DNA from: Nitrosomonas nitrosa
GTDB lineage: Bacteria > Pseudomonadota > Gammaproteobacteria > Burkholderiales > Nitrosomonadaceae
Length of the DNA stretch: 64,000 nucleotides
Assembly (NCBI RefSeq): GCF_003051105.1
Contig: NZ_QAOO01000009.1
Span: 1-64,000, forward strand
Direction of reading: 5' to 3'
Each line of letters begins with the position of its first letter. Positions within the stretch are counted from its first letter, which is position 1. The notes below the pieces were generated by a model. That model searched no databases. It was not told where the DNA came from and worked only from the letters and a program-made list of their open reading frames with translations. The position numbers were made by a program, and so were the translations under genes. Shown piece by piece: positions 8,208 to 15,776 of the stretch.

Positions 8208-9034
8208 TCTTCCTCGTATTTGTATTGATAAAGCCCTTGGAACTTGTGTTGACTAGCTTTCAAAAAACAACTCCAATCCTCACTAAAAATACGCGTGATA
8301 CCAGGCGCCGTTGCCACATAAATAATTTGTTGGCTATTTGAAACATGCTTAAGAATTTGCGGCCCATCAACGGAAAGTGTTTTTGAGGATACGATATAGT
8401 CGCCGACTTCAAGCTCAATTGCTTTTTCGTCCCACCAATTTCCAATATTGAAAACTTGTGATTTCACTTCCAACCCACTAATAGAATGGCGTATATCCGA
8501 TAGTTTTGAAGAGATGAGTTTCTGATAGTGTCTATAAGGGATTAGTCGAAGATTTATGTATAAATGGGTTGCAAATGCCTGATATGAAACACCGAAATAT
8601 TTGGACAACGTATAAGCATCAACCGAAGTAATACTATCTGCGCTAATGCCATAGAGAAGTAATGTCCTATTTACAGCTGAAGATGGCATCAGAAGCATGC
8701 TTGCGAAGAAGTCAGCCTCTTGTTCTTCTTGTTTGTTGGACCCACACTCCAGAATTTCATCAATCACGGTGCCATGTTTAAGAACGTGATGTCCTATTTC
8801 ATGAGCACATGTGAATCGTTTGCGCCCCTCGGGCCTTTCAGCAGAAATTAAAATAAGATTTTTATTTGCAATATACATACCTTCAAAAGAAGGAATTTTT
8901 ATAAAACGAAGATCGAATCCCATCGCCTCACACAAAGAGTAAGGGCACACAGGTAGATGCGGATCAATACCCAAGAAGGTTTTTCTTGTTTTGAGCGCTT
9001 TAGCTGTAATTTGCGCTGCCCTAATTTTTTCCAT
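8204..9034 (-). CDS. ImmA/IrrE-family metallopeptidase
   Basis: The 276-residue protein has a zinc-peptidase motif HEIGH at residues 78-82, preceded by RKRFTCA, and a downstream Glu106 within EQEADFFASMLLMP, the ImmA/IrrE arrangement. The C-terminal 120 residues form a separate beta-rich domain of unknown function. Family members cleave a partner XRE repressor when a signal appears, as ImmA does with ImmR in ICEBs1 and IrrE/PprI does with DdrO. The XRE gene immediately upstream overlaps by 14 bp and is the likely partner. That would make this pair the switch of the operon, which is inference from context. Confidence 0.88.
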   Translation of the reverse strand: MEKIRAAQITAKALKTRKTFLGIDPHLPVCPYSLCEAMGFDLRFIKIPSFEGMYIANKNLILISAERPEGRKRFTCAHEIGHHVLKHGTVIDEILECGSNKQEEQEADFFASMLLMPSSAVNRTLLLYGISADSITSVDAYTLSKYFGVSYQAFATHLYINLRLIPYRHYQKLISSKLSDIRHSISGLEVKSQVFNIGNWWDEKAIELEVGDYIVSSKTLSVDGPQILKHVSNSQQIIYVATAPGITRIFSEDWSCFLKASQHKFQGLYQYKYEEE

Positions 9035-9362
9035 CCTTATTCTCCGAAGCCTTTATCATCTTAATGGTGTTAATCAAAGCTTCAATGTCCTCATCTTTCA
9101 TTGAACTTAGTTCACGGGCAGCAGCTAAGATAGACTGATCAATTTTATCTTCATTCACTTTTCCTTCAGTTATCCAAGTAATTTCAACACCGTACAAATT
9201 TGCCAGTTTGAGCAATTCATCAGATTTAACATTTCTACGGCCTGCTTCAATTTCACTAATAGTAGGGCGATGCATTCCAAGCCGTTTTGCTGCTTGTCCT
9301 TGAGAAAGCCCGGCCATTTCTCTAGCAGAACGAAGCCTATTGGCGATCTCCAGTTTACTCAT
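9021..9362 (-). CDS. XRE-family helix-turn-helix repressor
   Basis: Of 113 residues, the first 65 are a classic XRE domain: IANRLRSAREMAGLSQGQAAKRLG, then RPTISEIEAGRR as recognition helix and wing, then LLKLANLYGV. The C-terminal 45 residues form acidic helices that may dimerise or be the target of the neighbouring ImmA-like peptidase. It sits second in the operon, overlapping the carrier-protein gene by 4 bp and the peptidase gene by 14 bp. Two identical-spacing palindromes over the operon promoter are its probable operators. Confidence 0.9.
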   Translation of the reverse strand: MSKLEIANRLRSAREMAGLSQGQAAKRLGMHRPTISEIEAGRRNVKSDELLKLANLYGVEITWITEGKVNEDKIDQSILAAARELSSMKDEDIEALINTIKMIKASENKDGKN

Positions 9363-9640
9363 TTTGTTTTTTCCTTTGTAAATTGATATATTGATCTCAC
9401 CATTGACGAAACAGTAATATCTTCCAGATTAATATTTGAAAAAATTTTTTCAGGAGGTAATTCACATTCTATTTTTTCCTCAATGCTCATCAAGACTTCG
9501 ATAGCTCTGAGGCTATCAAAACCAGCTAGATCAGAAGCTGGCTTAGTGCTATTAGTGATGTCTGGGATCGACTCTCCTGATAGCTCAAGATTATCTCTAA
9601 GAGATTGAATTACAATATATTCCAATTCCTGTATAGTCAT
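9359..9640 (-). CDS. Acyl-carrier-protein-like protein
   Basis: This small acidic helical protein (93 residues from the ATG at 9638-9640) has DLAGFDSLRAIEVLMSIEEK. The GFDSL Ser is the standard site for 4'-phosphopantetheine, followed by the usual helix and an ELPPEKIF loop. I prefer this ATG over one four codons upstream because GGGGG precedes it at a suitable distance and the upstream start abuts the operator. It opens the operon. It is not the fatty-acid ACP, which would lie in a fab cluster. What is loaded on it is unknown, since no adenylating enzyme or ketosynthase is present nearby. Confidence 0.75.
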   Translation of the reverse strand: MTIQELEYIVIQSLRDNLELSGESIPDITNSTKPASDLAGFDSLRAIEVLMSIEEKIECELPPEKIFSNINLEDITVSSMVRSIYQFTKEKTK

Positions 9641-9655
9641 AATTTCCCCCATTTA

Positions 9656-9688
9656 TTACCAACGGTAAGAATATATTACCGGCGGTAA
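9656..9688. promoter_or_regulatory. Two tandem operator palindromes of the six-gene operon
   Basis: TTACC-AAC-GGTAA (9656-9668) and TTACC-GGC-GGTAA (9676-9688) have identical 5-bp arms and 3-bp spacers, and their centres are 20 bp apart, about two helical turns. That suits cooperative binding of two repressor dimers on one DNA face. The XRE protein encoded second in the operon is the obvious candidate. The second site overlaps the -10 element, and the first lies between it and the start codon. Confidence 0.72.
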
Positions 9689-9701
9689 TATATATTGTCA
9701 A
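9673..9701 (-). promoter_or_regulatory. Sigma-70-type promoter of the six-gene operon
   Basis: On the minus strand, TTGACA (9701-9696) is followed after exactly 17 bp by TAATAT (9678-9673), five of six matches to the -10 consensus. Transcription would begin near 9665, about 25 bp before the preferred ATG of the carrier-protein gene. A promoter this strong with operators on top of it implies the operon is normally held off and can be strongly derepressed. Confidence 0.75.
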
Positions 9702-10169
9702 GCTTCTAAATTTTTAGCTCATTGTTCTATTGGGAATGCTAGTGTTATGCAGGGATGAAAAATCAAAAGATGGCATCAACTCAGTATACGGCTGCTCGAG
9801 GGGATAGATAAAGGTTGTAAATTAATCTCTTTGAAGGGCGTTTTACGACTATTCATTTTTAATATGCGTATAGCAAAGGAAGACAATTCTTCCAAGCGGT
9901 GAGTGTGATAATACAGCGATACATTTTAATGGTGCATGAAGGCTCAATGCCGAATGCGCCACTATGCCGGGGGTATGCAACAGGGGCGCGCAGCGGGCCC
10001 CTTTGCCAAGATGGCGTCGTGCGGAAAAATCGAAGATTTTGTAGTACAACGCACAGCTTGCGTGTAACGGGAAGCGACGTAGGACAATAGCGTTTTGTAG
10101 CACAAAATGGAGACGCGACCAAACAAGACCCGTTTGATCGTTGCAATCATCGGCCAAAGACCAGAGAGC
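9702..10169. other. Gene-free junction region with clustered small palindromes
   Basis: No convincing gene is present. Short open frames on both strands lack ribosome-binding sites and family features. AT-rich sequence up to about 9880 changes abruptly to GC-rich sequence. Small inverted repeats cluster at 10039-10049 (TTGTAGTACAA), 10049-10063 (ACGCA/TGCGT) and 10093-10107 (TTTTGTAGCACAAAA). The first and third share TTGTAGyACAA. The IS3 element begins at the right edge. This may be the scar of another mobile element. Confidence 0.4.
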
Positions 10170-10228
10170 TGGTCCTACTTTGTTGGACAGATTTGCGGCG
10201 AAGTTAAGCTACAAATCGTTGGTTTATG

Positions 10229-11104
10229 TCATGCCGCTTGTCTTGTGTTTTGTTCCTCCGGGTGCAGGGCGTAGCCCAAGGCCGGAGGAACAAAATTTCG
10301 TCCATCATAAACCTCATCCGGCGTACGTCCATCAAAAGTTGAATGGGGCCGCTGCGCATTGTAAAACGCCAGCCAATGCCCGATTTCCCGCCTTGCCCGA
10401 AGGCCGTTATCAAAGGCGTTCAGATAGACGCACTCATATTTCAAAGACCGCCAGAGCCGCTCGATAAACACATTGTCCATCCACCTTCCTTTGCCATCCA
10501 TTGAGATTTTGATACCGTTTTCCTTCAAAAGCCCGGTAAATTCAAAGCTCGTGAACTGGCTGCCCTGATCGGTGTTGAAGATTTCCGGCCTGCCGTAGCG
10601 GGCCAGAGCCTCTTCCAGAGCCTCGACGCAAAAGCCTGTATCCATCGTGTTGGACAGACGCCAGGACAGCACCTTGCGGCTATACCAGTCCATAATCGCC
10701 ACCAGGTATAAAAAGCCTCTGCGTACCGGAATATAGGTAATATCCGCACACCAGACCTGACCCGGACGGGCAATATCCAGCCCTTTCAGCAAGTACGGAT
10801 AGATCTTGTGCCCGGGGTGCGGATCAGACGTGCGCGGCCTTTGATAAACCGCTTCAATCCCCATTTGCCGCATCAGCCTGCGCACACGGTGACGGCCAAC
10901 ATTATAACCCTGACGCCGTAAATGCCGCGCCATCTGACGGGAGCCGTAATACGGCGCAGCCAGAAACTGCTCGTCGATCAACCGCATCAGCTTTAAATTG
11001 AGCGGGGTCTCGCCCTTCGGATCGTAATACCAGCCAGACCGGCTGATCGATAGCAGGCAGCACTGCGCCGTGATGCTCAGATTGTCATTGCCCGGCTCTA
11101 CCAT
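10229..11104 (-). CDS. IS3-family transposase, OrfB (DDE catalytic part)
   Basis: The 291-residue integrase-fold protein has all three acidic residues in place: Asp in WCADITYI, Asp in [11 protein letters not shown] and Glu in [14 protein letters not shown]. An N-terminal HTH_21 region ([27 protein letters not shown]) precedes the catalytic core. OrfB alone is usually inactive; the functional transposase is the OrfAB fusion made by -1 frameshifting at 11146-11152. The frame remains open upstream of the ATG as far as that slip site, as expected. Confidence 0.93.
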   Translation of the reverse strand: MVEPGNDNLSITAQCCLLSISRSGWYYDPKGETPLNLKLMRLIDEQFLAAPYYGSRQMARHLRRQGYNVGRHRVRRLMRQMGIEAVYQRPRTSDPHPGHKIYPYLLKGLDIARPGQVWCADITYIPVRRGFLYLVAIMDWYSRKVLSWRLSNTMDTGFCVEALEEALARYGRPEIFNTDQGSQFTSFEFTGLLKENGIKISMDGKGRWMDNVFIERLWRSLKYECVYLNAFDNGLRARREIGHWLAFYNAQRPHSTFDGRTPDEVYDGRNFVPPALGYALHPEEQNTRQAA

Positions 11105-11409
11105 TTCCTGACGCCTCCTAACCCCAACCGGCTGGAGGCATCTGCTAAAAAATCACGTTCCACCGTCAATTGCCCGATTTTTGCGTGGAGCGCTTTGACC
11201 TCTGCTTTATGATCCTTCTCCTGAACCTCCAGCTTACCGGAAAAGCCAGCCTCCATTGACGCCAGGGCTTCTTTCTTCCAACGGTGGATGACGTTCGCAT
11301 GCACGCCATAACGCGCCGACAGCTCCGCCACGCTCGCATCCTCGCGTAACGCCGCCAATGCCACCTGCGCTTTAAATTTTGCAGGGTAGTTCTTCCTTGT
11401 TTTGCTCAT
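11098..11409 (-). CDS. IS3-family transposase, OrfA (DNA-binding part)
   Basis: This 103-residue basic protein has a helix-turn-helix ([13 protein letters not shown], then [20 protein letters not shown]) followed by a leucine-zipper-like helix that ends ERDFLADAS, typical of OrfA in IS3 elements. It binds the terminal repeats. It overlaps OrfB by 7 bp, and the two frames differ by -1. The terminal residues after the slip site are unlike the family and would be replaced in the OrfAB fusion. Confidence 0.9.
   Translation of the reverse strand: MSKTRKNYPAKFKAQVALAALREDASVAELSARYGVHANVIHRWKKEALASMEAGFSGKLEVQEKDHKAEVKALHAKIGQLTVERDFLADASSRLGLGGVRKW
11146..11152 (-). promoter_or_regulatory. Programmed -1 frameshift heptamer of the IS3 transposase
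   Basis: On the minus strand the codons GAT TTT TTA of orfA present the heptamer T-TTT-TTA, which fits X-XXY-YYZ exactly in the zero frame. Slipping back one base enters the orfB frame, which is open from here to its own ATG, and gives the OrfAB fusion. Confidence 0.7.
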
Positions 11410-11471
11410 TTTATTGACCCTCCTTCGGTCATAAAATGTAGCTTAACAAACTGTCCGAATTCTTGGGACCA

Positions 11472-11650
11472 CCTCTAACGCCATTGATGCGGCGCAGGTG
11501 GAAATGGCCGATTCACTGCGGCGCATCATGGTGAATGTGCATCTGATACTGAGCATAGCCTATCCGGATAGCCCGATTTCCAATCCACCCGGTTCAGGCT
11601 CCCCGCAAACCATTCGCGCATTGATGCATAAGCGCAATTATCTGGAGTAA
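11472..11650 (+). pseudogene. C-terminal remnant of a gene cut by the IS3 element
   Basis: Directly after the IS end an open frame runs without a start codon: TSNAIDAAQVEMADSLRRIM, later SPISNPPGSGSPQTIRALM, ending RNYLE before a stop at 11648-11650. It has the GC-rich codon use of the conjugative genes that follow and ends 6 bp before the next ATG, so it was the preceding gene of that operon. No continuation is visible on the far side of the IS, so the front half appears to have been lost. The family is not recognised. Confidence 0.6.
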
Positions 11651-11656
11651 ATCATC

Positions 11657-12634
11657 ATGAAAGAAATCAAACATGTGGTATTGACCGACAAAGAATACGC
11701 TTATGTCGCCGTTGCCATGAATCATATAAAAAAGACGGCGCAACAGGCGCTATGGCTGCTGTTTCCGACAGCTTTATCCCTGCTGATTTTTCTCTGCGCC
11801 GCTGGAATCGAGGTTGCAATCGCCTACGGCGTATTCAGCGGCTTGCTGCAAGGTATCGAAGACCCGGTGGTGGAACATTCAGCGGGATTATTGTCGTTGA
11901 CGGCGATAGTCGCCATGCTAACCTACCACTGGATCAGCAAGGATCATCCGGATGCATGGCCGGTACGCCTGATCCGCAATCTCAGCACTATATTCGCGCC
12001 GTTTTACGTACTGGCTGGCGGCCTGTTCTTGGGCATACTGCTATTTCCCGGCGCGGTTGCCACGGCCACCACAGGCACACCCGACACGATTTTCGGGTTG
12101 CCGGTGGAACAGGCCGATGCCGGTTCAATAGGACAAGCCATCGTCACGTGGCTGCAAGACAACATGGTGCTTGCCGCACCGTTTTTTGTCGCGGGCGTCA
12201 TGGGCATTTCGATAATGGGTTTGTTTGTAGGCGGCCAGTGCATAGGTACGATCTTCACGAATGCCTCAACTATTTATCATGCCCTGTCCAACCAGAAGAT
12301 CGCCAAACAGGCATGGGGACAATTTCAGACGGATATCAACATTTATCCCAAAACTGTAAAGGCATACGACCGGCTTAAAAACTGGACTGACAGTGCGCTC
12401 AGAAACAAGGCGGCGTTGATGATCGCCGGTTTGGCCGGTCAATTTGTACAACGCGCCGAGTCGGCAATCGAGAACAATCCTGCACTACAGACTGGCAATG
12501 ACGAGCCGGATTCGGCGTTAAGCCGGTTTTTCGGCAAACAGCCTGATCTGGGGCATATCAAGCCCCGCATTGAAACCCTCAAAACACTCACTGCAAAAAA
12601 TATTCGCAGTGTCATCGACCGCAATCTTAAATAA
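11657..12634 (+). CDS. Multi-pass membrane protein of the conjugative element
   Basis: The 325-residue protein has hydrophobic segments at about 33-60, 75-95, 112-135 and 172-200 and a soluble C-terminal 120 residues. I do not recognise a family. Its place six bases after a disrupted gene and 14 bases before a secreted protein gene, followed by a coupling protein, suggests a part of the transfer apparatus or an associated membrane factor. The start is fixed by its position after the previous stop. It uses GC-rich codons like its neighbours, unlike the host genes. Confidence 0.6.
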   Translation: MKEIKHVVLTDKEYAYVAVAMNHIKKTAQQALWLLFPTALSLLIFLCAAGIEVAIAYGVFSGLLQGIEDPVVEHSAGLLSLTAIVAMLTYHWISKDHPDAWPVRLIRNLSTIFAPFYVLAGGLFLGILLFPGAVATATTGTPDTIFGLPVEQADAGSIGQAIVTWLQDNMVLAAPFFVAGVMGISIMGLFVGGQCIGTIFTNASTIYHALSNQKIAKQAWGQFQTDINIYPKTVKAYDRLKNWTDSALRNKAALMIAGLAGQFVQRAESAIENNPALQTGNDEPDSALSRFFGKQPDLGHIKPRIETLKTLTAKNIRSVIDRNLK

Positions 12635-12648
12635 AGGAGAACCAAATC

Positions 12649-13314
12649 ATGAAATTCAAGATGAAATTCACTACATTATCTTTACTGACCGCACTGGGCG
12701 GTACAAGTTACGCACAAACGCCTATACATGTGACATTTGCGCTGGATCGGTCTTCGTCCAACCCGAATGAAGTTAAAACATTCCGCGATGCCGCTGCAAG
12801 ACATGCCAAGGATACAGTTTCAGCATTGAAAATGGGCGATACCGTAGCCGTTATGGCTTTCGGCGATGGCGGCTTGAGCAATTTCCAGCTAACAAAGCGT
12901 GTGAAACTGTCGGCGCGTATGCGGCCTTCACAAGTCGGGGGTGCGTTGGAAAAAGCCATTATTGCGAAAGCCGAAGAAGCGGCAAACAAACCGCAAAACG
13001 AAACCCGCCTGATGTCTTTTCTGGAGGAATCTCACCGGGAATTCCAGTGCGCGTCCGGTAATGCCAAGGTGATTGTCTATACCGACGGTATCGAGCATTC
13101 GGCGGAACTGACGGGCAAACAATTTGTGCTCGATAAAAAACCGCTTCCCGATCCGACACCTGGCATCCTTTCGGGGTGCCATGTAGAGTTTATCGGCGTC
13201 GGTCTGGGCGTCAACGGCGCACTGCAACGGCCTGAGAAAAGACACATCACAGATGCATGGTCTGCATGGATGGAAAAAGCCGGTGCGACCTTTGAAGCCC
13301 GATCCAACCTTTAA
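12649..13314 (+). CDS. Exported von Willebrand factor A-like protein
   Basis: The 221-residue protein has a signal peptide (basic MKFKMKF, a hydrophobic core, cleavage after SYA near residue 22). The mature part opens with THVTFALDRSSSN-type sequence (actually IHVTFALDRSSSN), which resembles a MIDAS DxSxS motif, and later has VIVYTDGIEH, like the second vWA Asp strand. It probably folds as a periplasmic vWA domain binding a divalent metal. An AAGGAG site precedes the ATG. The role in the element is unknown; adhesion or assembly of the transfer machinery is conceivable. Confidence 0.6.
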   Translation: MKFKMKFTTLSLLTALGGTSYAQTPIHVTFALDRSSSNPNEVKTFRDAAARHAKDTVSALKMGDTVAVMAFGDGGLSNFQLTKRVKLSARMRPSQVGGALEKAIIAKAEEAANKPQNETRLMSFLEESHREFQCASGNAKVIVYTDGIEHSAELTGKQFVLDKKPLPDPTPGILSGCHVEFIGVGLGVNGALQRPEKRHITDAWSAWMEKAGATFEARSNL

Positions 13315-13348
13315 CGGGTTGGACGGTTTTTACTGAGCTGCATTAACC

Positions 13349-15103
13349 ATGCATCAACAATACCCCAACAATCAACCGCCACCCAGCCTGCTCATGGTTG
13401 CAGGCATAGCAGCCGGGCTGGTGTGGTGGTCGATGAACCTGAACCCGCCGCTGGTGAACGGTCAGATTGACGGTTTCTCGGCGCTGATACATTTTATGGC
13501 GGGACTGTTCTGTCTCCATACGGTTATTCGGCTGCTGGAAAATCTTTCGCACTTTATCGACTTTCTTTCCAGCCGCAGACCGATGGGACAACACGGCACT
13601 GCCGCATGGGCGAAAGTCAGGGACTACAAAAACGCACTAACCAAAAACAAACGCGGCCCATTCTGGGGGCGTGCGCTGGACGGTTCCCGGCCTGCTTTAT
13701 TCTTTGATTTCGTTAGTAATTCAATGACAGTCGCACCAGCAGGCTCCGGTAAAGGTATTTATACCGTTGTGACCAATATTATGAGTATCCGGCACAGCAA
13801 GGTCGTGGCTGATTTCAAGGGTGAGCTGGTCTGCATGTGCAAGGCCGCACTGGAAAAACGCGGCGAGATTGTGCGTGTCCTCAATCCCGGCAATCTGTGG
13901 CAGAACATTATCGGTCAAAGCGGTTCCTGCAATCCGCTCGATATTATCGCAGACGATCTCACGCGGCCCGGCGGTTTACGGGATGTAATGGACGATTTGC
14001 GGGAAATGGGTTCGCAAATCCTGCCCGAACCGGGTGACAAGGAAGGAGAAAATACCTACTTCCGCGAAGGCAGCCGCCGTCTCATTGCCGATGCAATTTT
14101 GTTTGAAGTCATGGTCGATTTGTATGACGCTACGCTGTCATCTGTGGCACTGCTCATCGAAAACCGCACCCGTCTGGAAGATATGGCGCGATGGGTGGCC
14201 GGAGTCGATATCGAAGACAAACTGCACCCGGACGGCCCGTTTCCGATTGAACATACCGAATGGGCAAAAGCGCATGATCCGCAGAATGTTGCAGAATTTG
14301 CCGCTCTAGTCAGAGCCAGAGCGAAAAACCTGATTGCACTTATGTCGGGCGGTGACAATCGTACATTCGATTCATTTATTACCGGCGCACAGCAGGCGCT
14401 TGCACCGTTTGCATTCGGCAGACTGGCCCCGGCCATGGGACGTTCGACGTTTCGCATGAGCGATCTTAAGGAAGGCAAGAAGCCGACAACATTATTTATC
14501 GTTGCGGACGCCAGCCGTATGGAAGCCTACAAGGCATTTGTCGGTCTGGTGCAATGGTGCTGTATGACGGCGGTAAAACGCCATGAAAACAAGGCACGGC
14601 CTGTCTGTTACATACTGGACGAAGCGACGAATTACAAAGTCAACGGGCTGGAAAATCTGCTCACATGGGGTCGTTCTTATGGGCTGCGTTTGCATTTAAT
14701 CTTTCAGGACTTGGCCGCATTTGAGCGCACTTACGGTAAGACCGCGCTTGATACCTTGTTAAGCGAGACGGAAATCAAGCAATTCCTGCCCGGGCAACGC
14801 TCGCCCAAAACACTGGAACTCATCTCAAAACAACTGCTCGGCGATCAATCCATGATGGCAATCGGCACCAGCCGTTCTGTCGATCAACCCGGTTTAAGCG
14901 AGAATTTGAGCGAAGCGGGCCGACCGCTCGCCACACCGGATGAAATCCGGCGCATGAAGGCAGGGATTCTGTTTGTACGCCAGCACCGCCCGATTGCGTT
15001 CGAGCCGGTGTCATACGCCGAGATCGAGCCGTGGCGCTCACAGGTCGGTATCAACCCGTTCCACGGCAAGCCCTTCAAGAAGAAAGTCAAAATCAGATTA
15101 TAG
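13349..15103 (+). CDS. Type IV coupling protein (VirD4/TraG family)
   Basis: The 584-residue protein has two N-terminal membrane helices (about 12-28 and 44-62), a Walker A APAGSGKG at residues about 129-136 and a Walker B region VCYILDEATNY. Further sequence includes DFKGELV and DPQNVAEFAALVRARA, typical of TraG/VirD4 ATPases. These hexamers bring the relaxosome to the mating channel and pump DNA. Length is near the lower end for the family. It is the only firm transfer gene in the remnant, and no relaxase lies beside it. Confidence 0.88.
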   Translation: MHQQYPNNQPPPSLLMVAGIAAGLVWWSMNLNPPLVNGQIDGFSALIHFMAGLFCLHTVIRLLENLSHFIDFLSSRRPMGQHGTAAWAKVRDYKNALTKNKRGPFWGRALDGSRPALFFDFVSNSMTVAPAGSGKGIYTVVTNIMSIRHSKVVADFKGELVCMCKAALEKRGEIVRVLNPGNLWQNIIGQSGSCNPLDIIADDLTRPGGLRDVMDDLREMGSQILPEPGDKEGENTYFREGSRRLIADAILFEVMVDLYDATLSSVALLIENRTRLEDMARWVAGVDIEDKLHPDGPFPIEHTEWAKAHDPQNVAEFAALVRARAKNLIALMSGGDNRTFDSFITGAQQALAPFAFGRLAPAMGRSTFRMSDLKEGKKPTTLFIVADASRMEAYKAFVGLVQWCCMTAVKRHENKARPVCYILDEATNYKVNGLENLLTWGRSYGLRLHLIFQDLAAFERTYGKTALDTLLSETEIKQFLPGQRSPKTLELISKQLLGDQSMMAIGTSRSVDQPGLSENLSEAGRPLATPDEIRRMKAGILFVRQHRPIAFEPVSYAEIEPWRSQVGINPFHGKPFKKKVKIRL

Positions 15104-15115
15104 GAGGTCACAAAC

Positions 15116-15397
15116 ATGAAAACCTATTCACCCGGAAAATTCCGCCCGCTGTCATGGCTCTCATTGCTGTTGCGCGGTATCGCCTATGTACTGCGCCACT
15201 GGCTTGTCATCCTGATTGCCGTGCTGGTGATCTCGCCGGTCGGGCCGCATCTGCTGGTCTGGTACACGTATAAGGATTACGGCGCATACAAGGATATGAA
15301 CGATTGCGTTTACCTGGGCGGTCGCGGACTGGTCAAGCGCCATGACGGCGATAACTGCCCGGTCATCGTCATCATCGACCGGCGCATAGAGCGCTAA
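15116..15397 (+). CDS. Small membrane protein of the conjugative element
   Basis: This 93-residue protein has a basic N-terminus, one strong membrane helix (about 23-48) and a polar tail with two cysteines (Cys64, Cys81). It starts 12 bp after the coupling protein, with AGGAGG directly upstream of the ATG, so it is likely co-translated. No family is recognised. It may be an accessory to the coupling protein at the membrane. Confidence 0.6.
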   Translation: MKTYSPGKFRPLSWLSLLLRGIAYVLRHWLVILIAVLVISPVGPHLLVWYTYKDYGAYKDMNDCVYLGGRGLVKRHDGDNCPVIVIIDRRIER

Positions 15398-15497
15398 TTT
15401 CAACTGAACATTCTCATTTTATAAACCCGCTTCCCGGCATGCCTGCATCCGGGACGGATACGATTTATGCAGGCGATTTGATTTTAAGGAGATAACA

Positions 15498-15776
15498 ATG
15501 AGCGACGAACATTCAAACACGGGCCGCAAGCCCGACCAGATTGCGTATTCGGTGAAAGAATCGCCCGATGGCAAGGGATACTGGAACAGAGTAGGAGCAC
15601 TTTTCTATCACCGTGACGGTCATGGCGCGGAACTGGTTCTGGACAGCATCCCGGTTAACGGACGTATCACGCTGCGCGATCAGCGCGACCAGCGCATGCA
15701 GGATTATCAGGACGAGCGTGAGGCGCGTCAGCCGGTGAAGCAGACCCGGACGCGTGATTATGGCCGCGAACGATAA
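15498..15776 (+). CDS. Small hypothetical protein of the conjugative element (DUF736-like appearance)
   Basis: The 92-residue protein has a central YSVKESPDGKGYWNRVGALF block, then ELVLDSIPVNGRITLRD. This resembles small plasmid and ICE proteins in which a short beta-rich domain contains a W-x-x-I/V-G-x-A/L strand. The C-terminal 25 residues are charged. AAGGAG lies 9 bp upstream of the ATG. It overlaps the next gene by about 20 bp. The function is unknown. Confidence 0.6.
   Translation: MSDEHSNTGRKPDQIAYSVKESPDGKGYWNRVGALFYHRDGHGAELVLDSIPVNGRITLRDQRDQRMQDYQDEREARQPVKQTRTRDYGRER

Larger units (their letters stand above)
10170..11471 (-). mobile_element. Complete IS3-family insertion sequence
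   Basis: The element is about 1.3 kb, with two overlapping transposase frames on the minus strand. Read inward, the left end is TGGTCCTACTTTGTTGGACA and the right end TGGTCCCAAGAATTCGGACA. Both are followed within 25 bp by GTTAAGCTAC, so the termini are imperfect inverted repeats. No clear target-site duplication is seen at the two junctions (AGC on the left, CCT on the right), which fits a deletion or rearrangement after insertion. Both frames are intact, so the element may still be mobile. Confidence 0.85.

Noticed and set aside
9849-10157. Overlapping minus-strand frames of about 60-100 codons
   Set aside because: No ribosome-binding site, frames compete over the same DNA, composition is Cys/His/Arg-rich as in non-coding GC-rich sequence, and no family is recognised.
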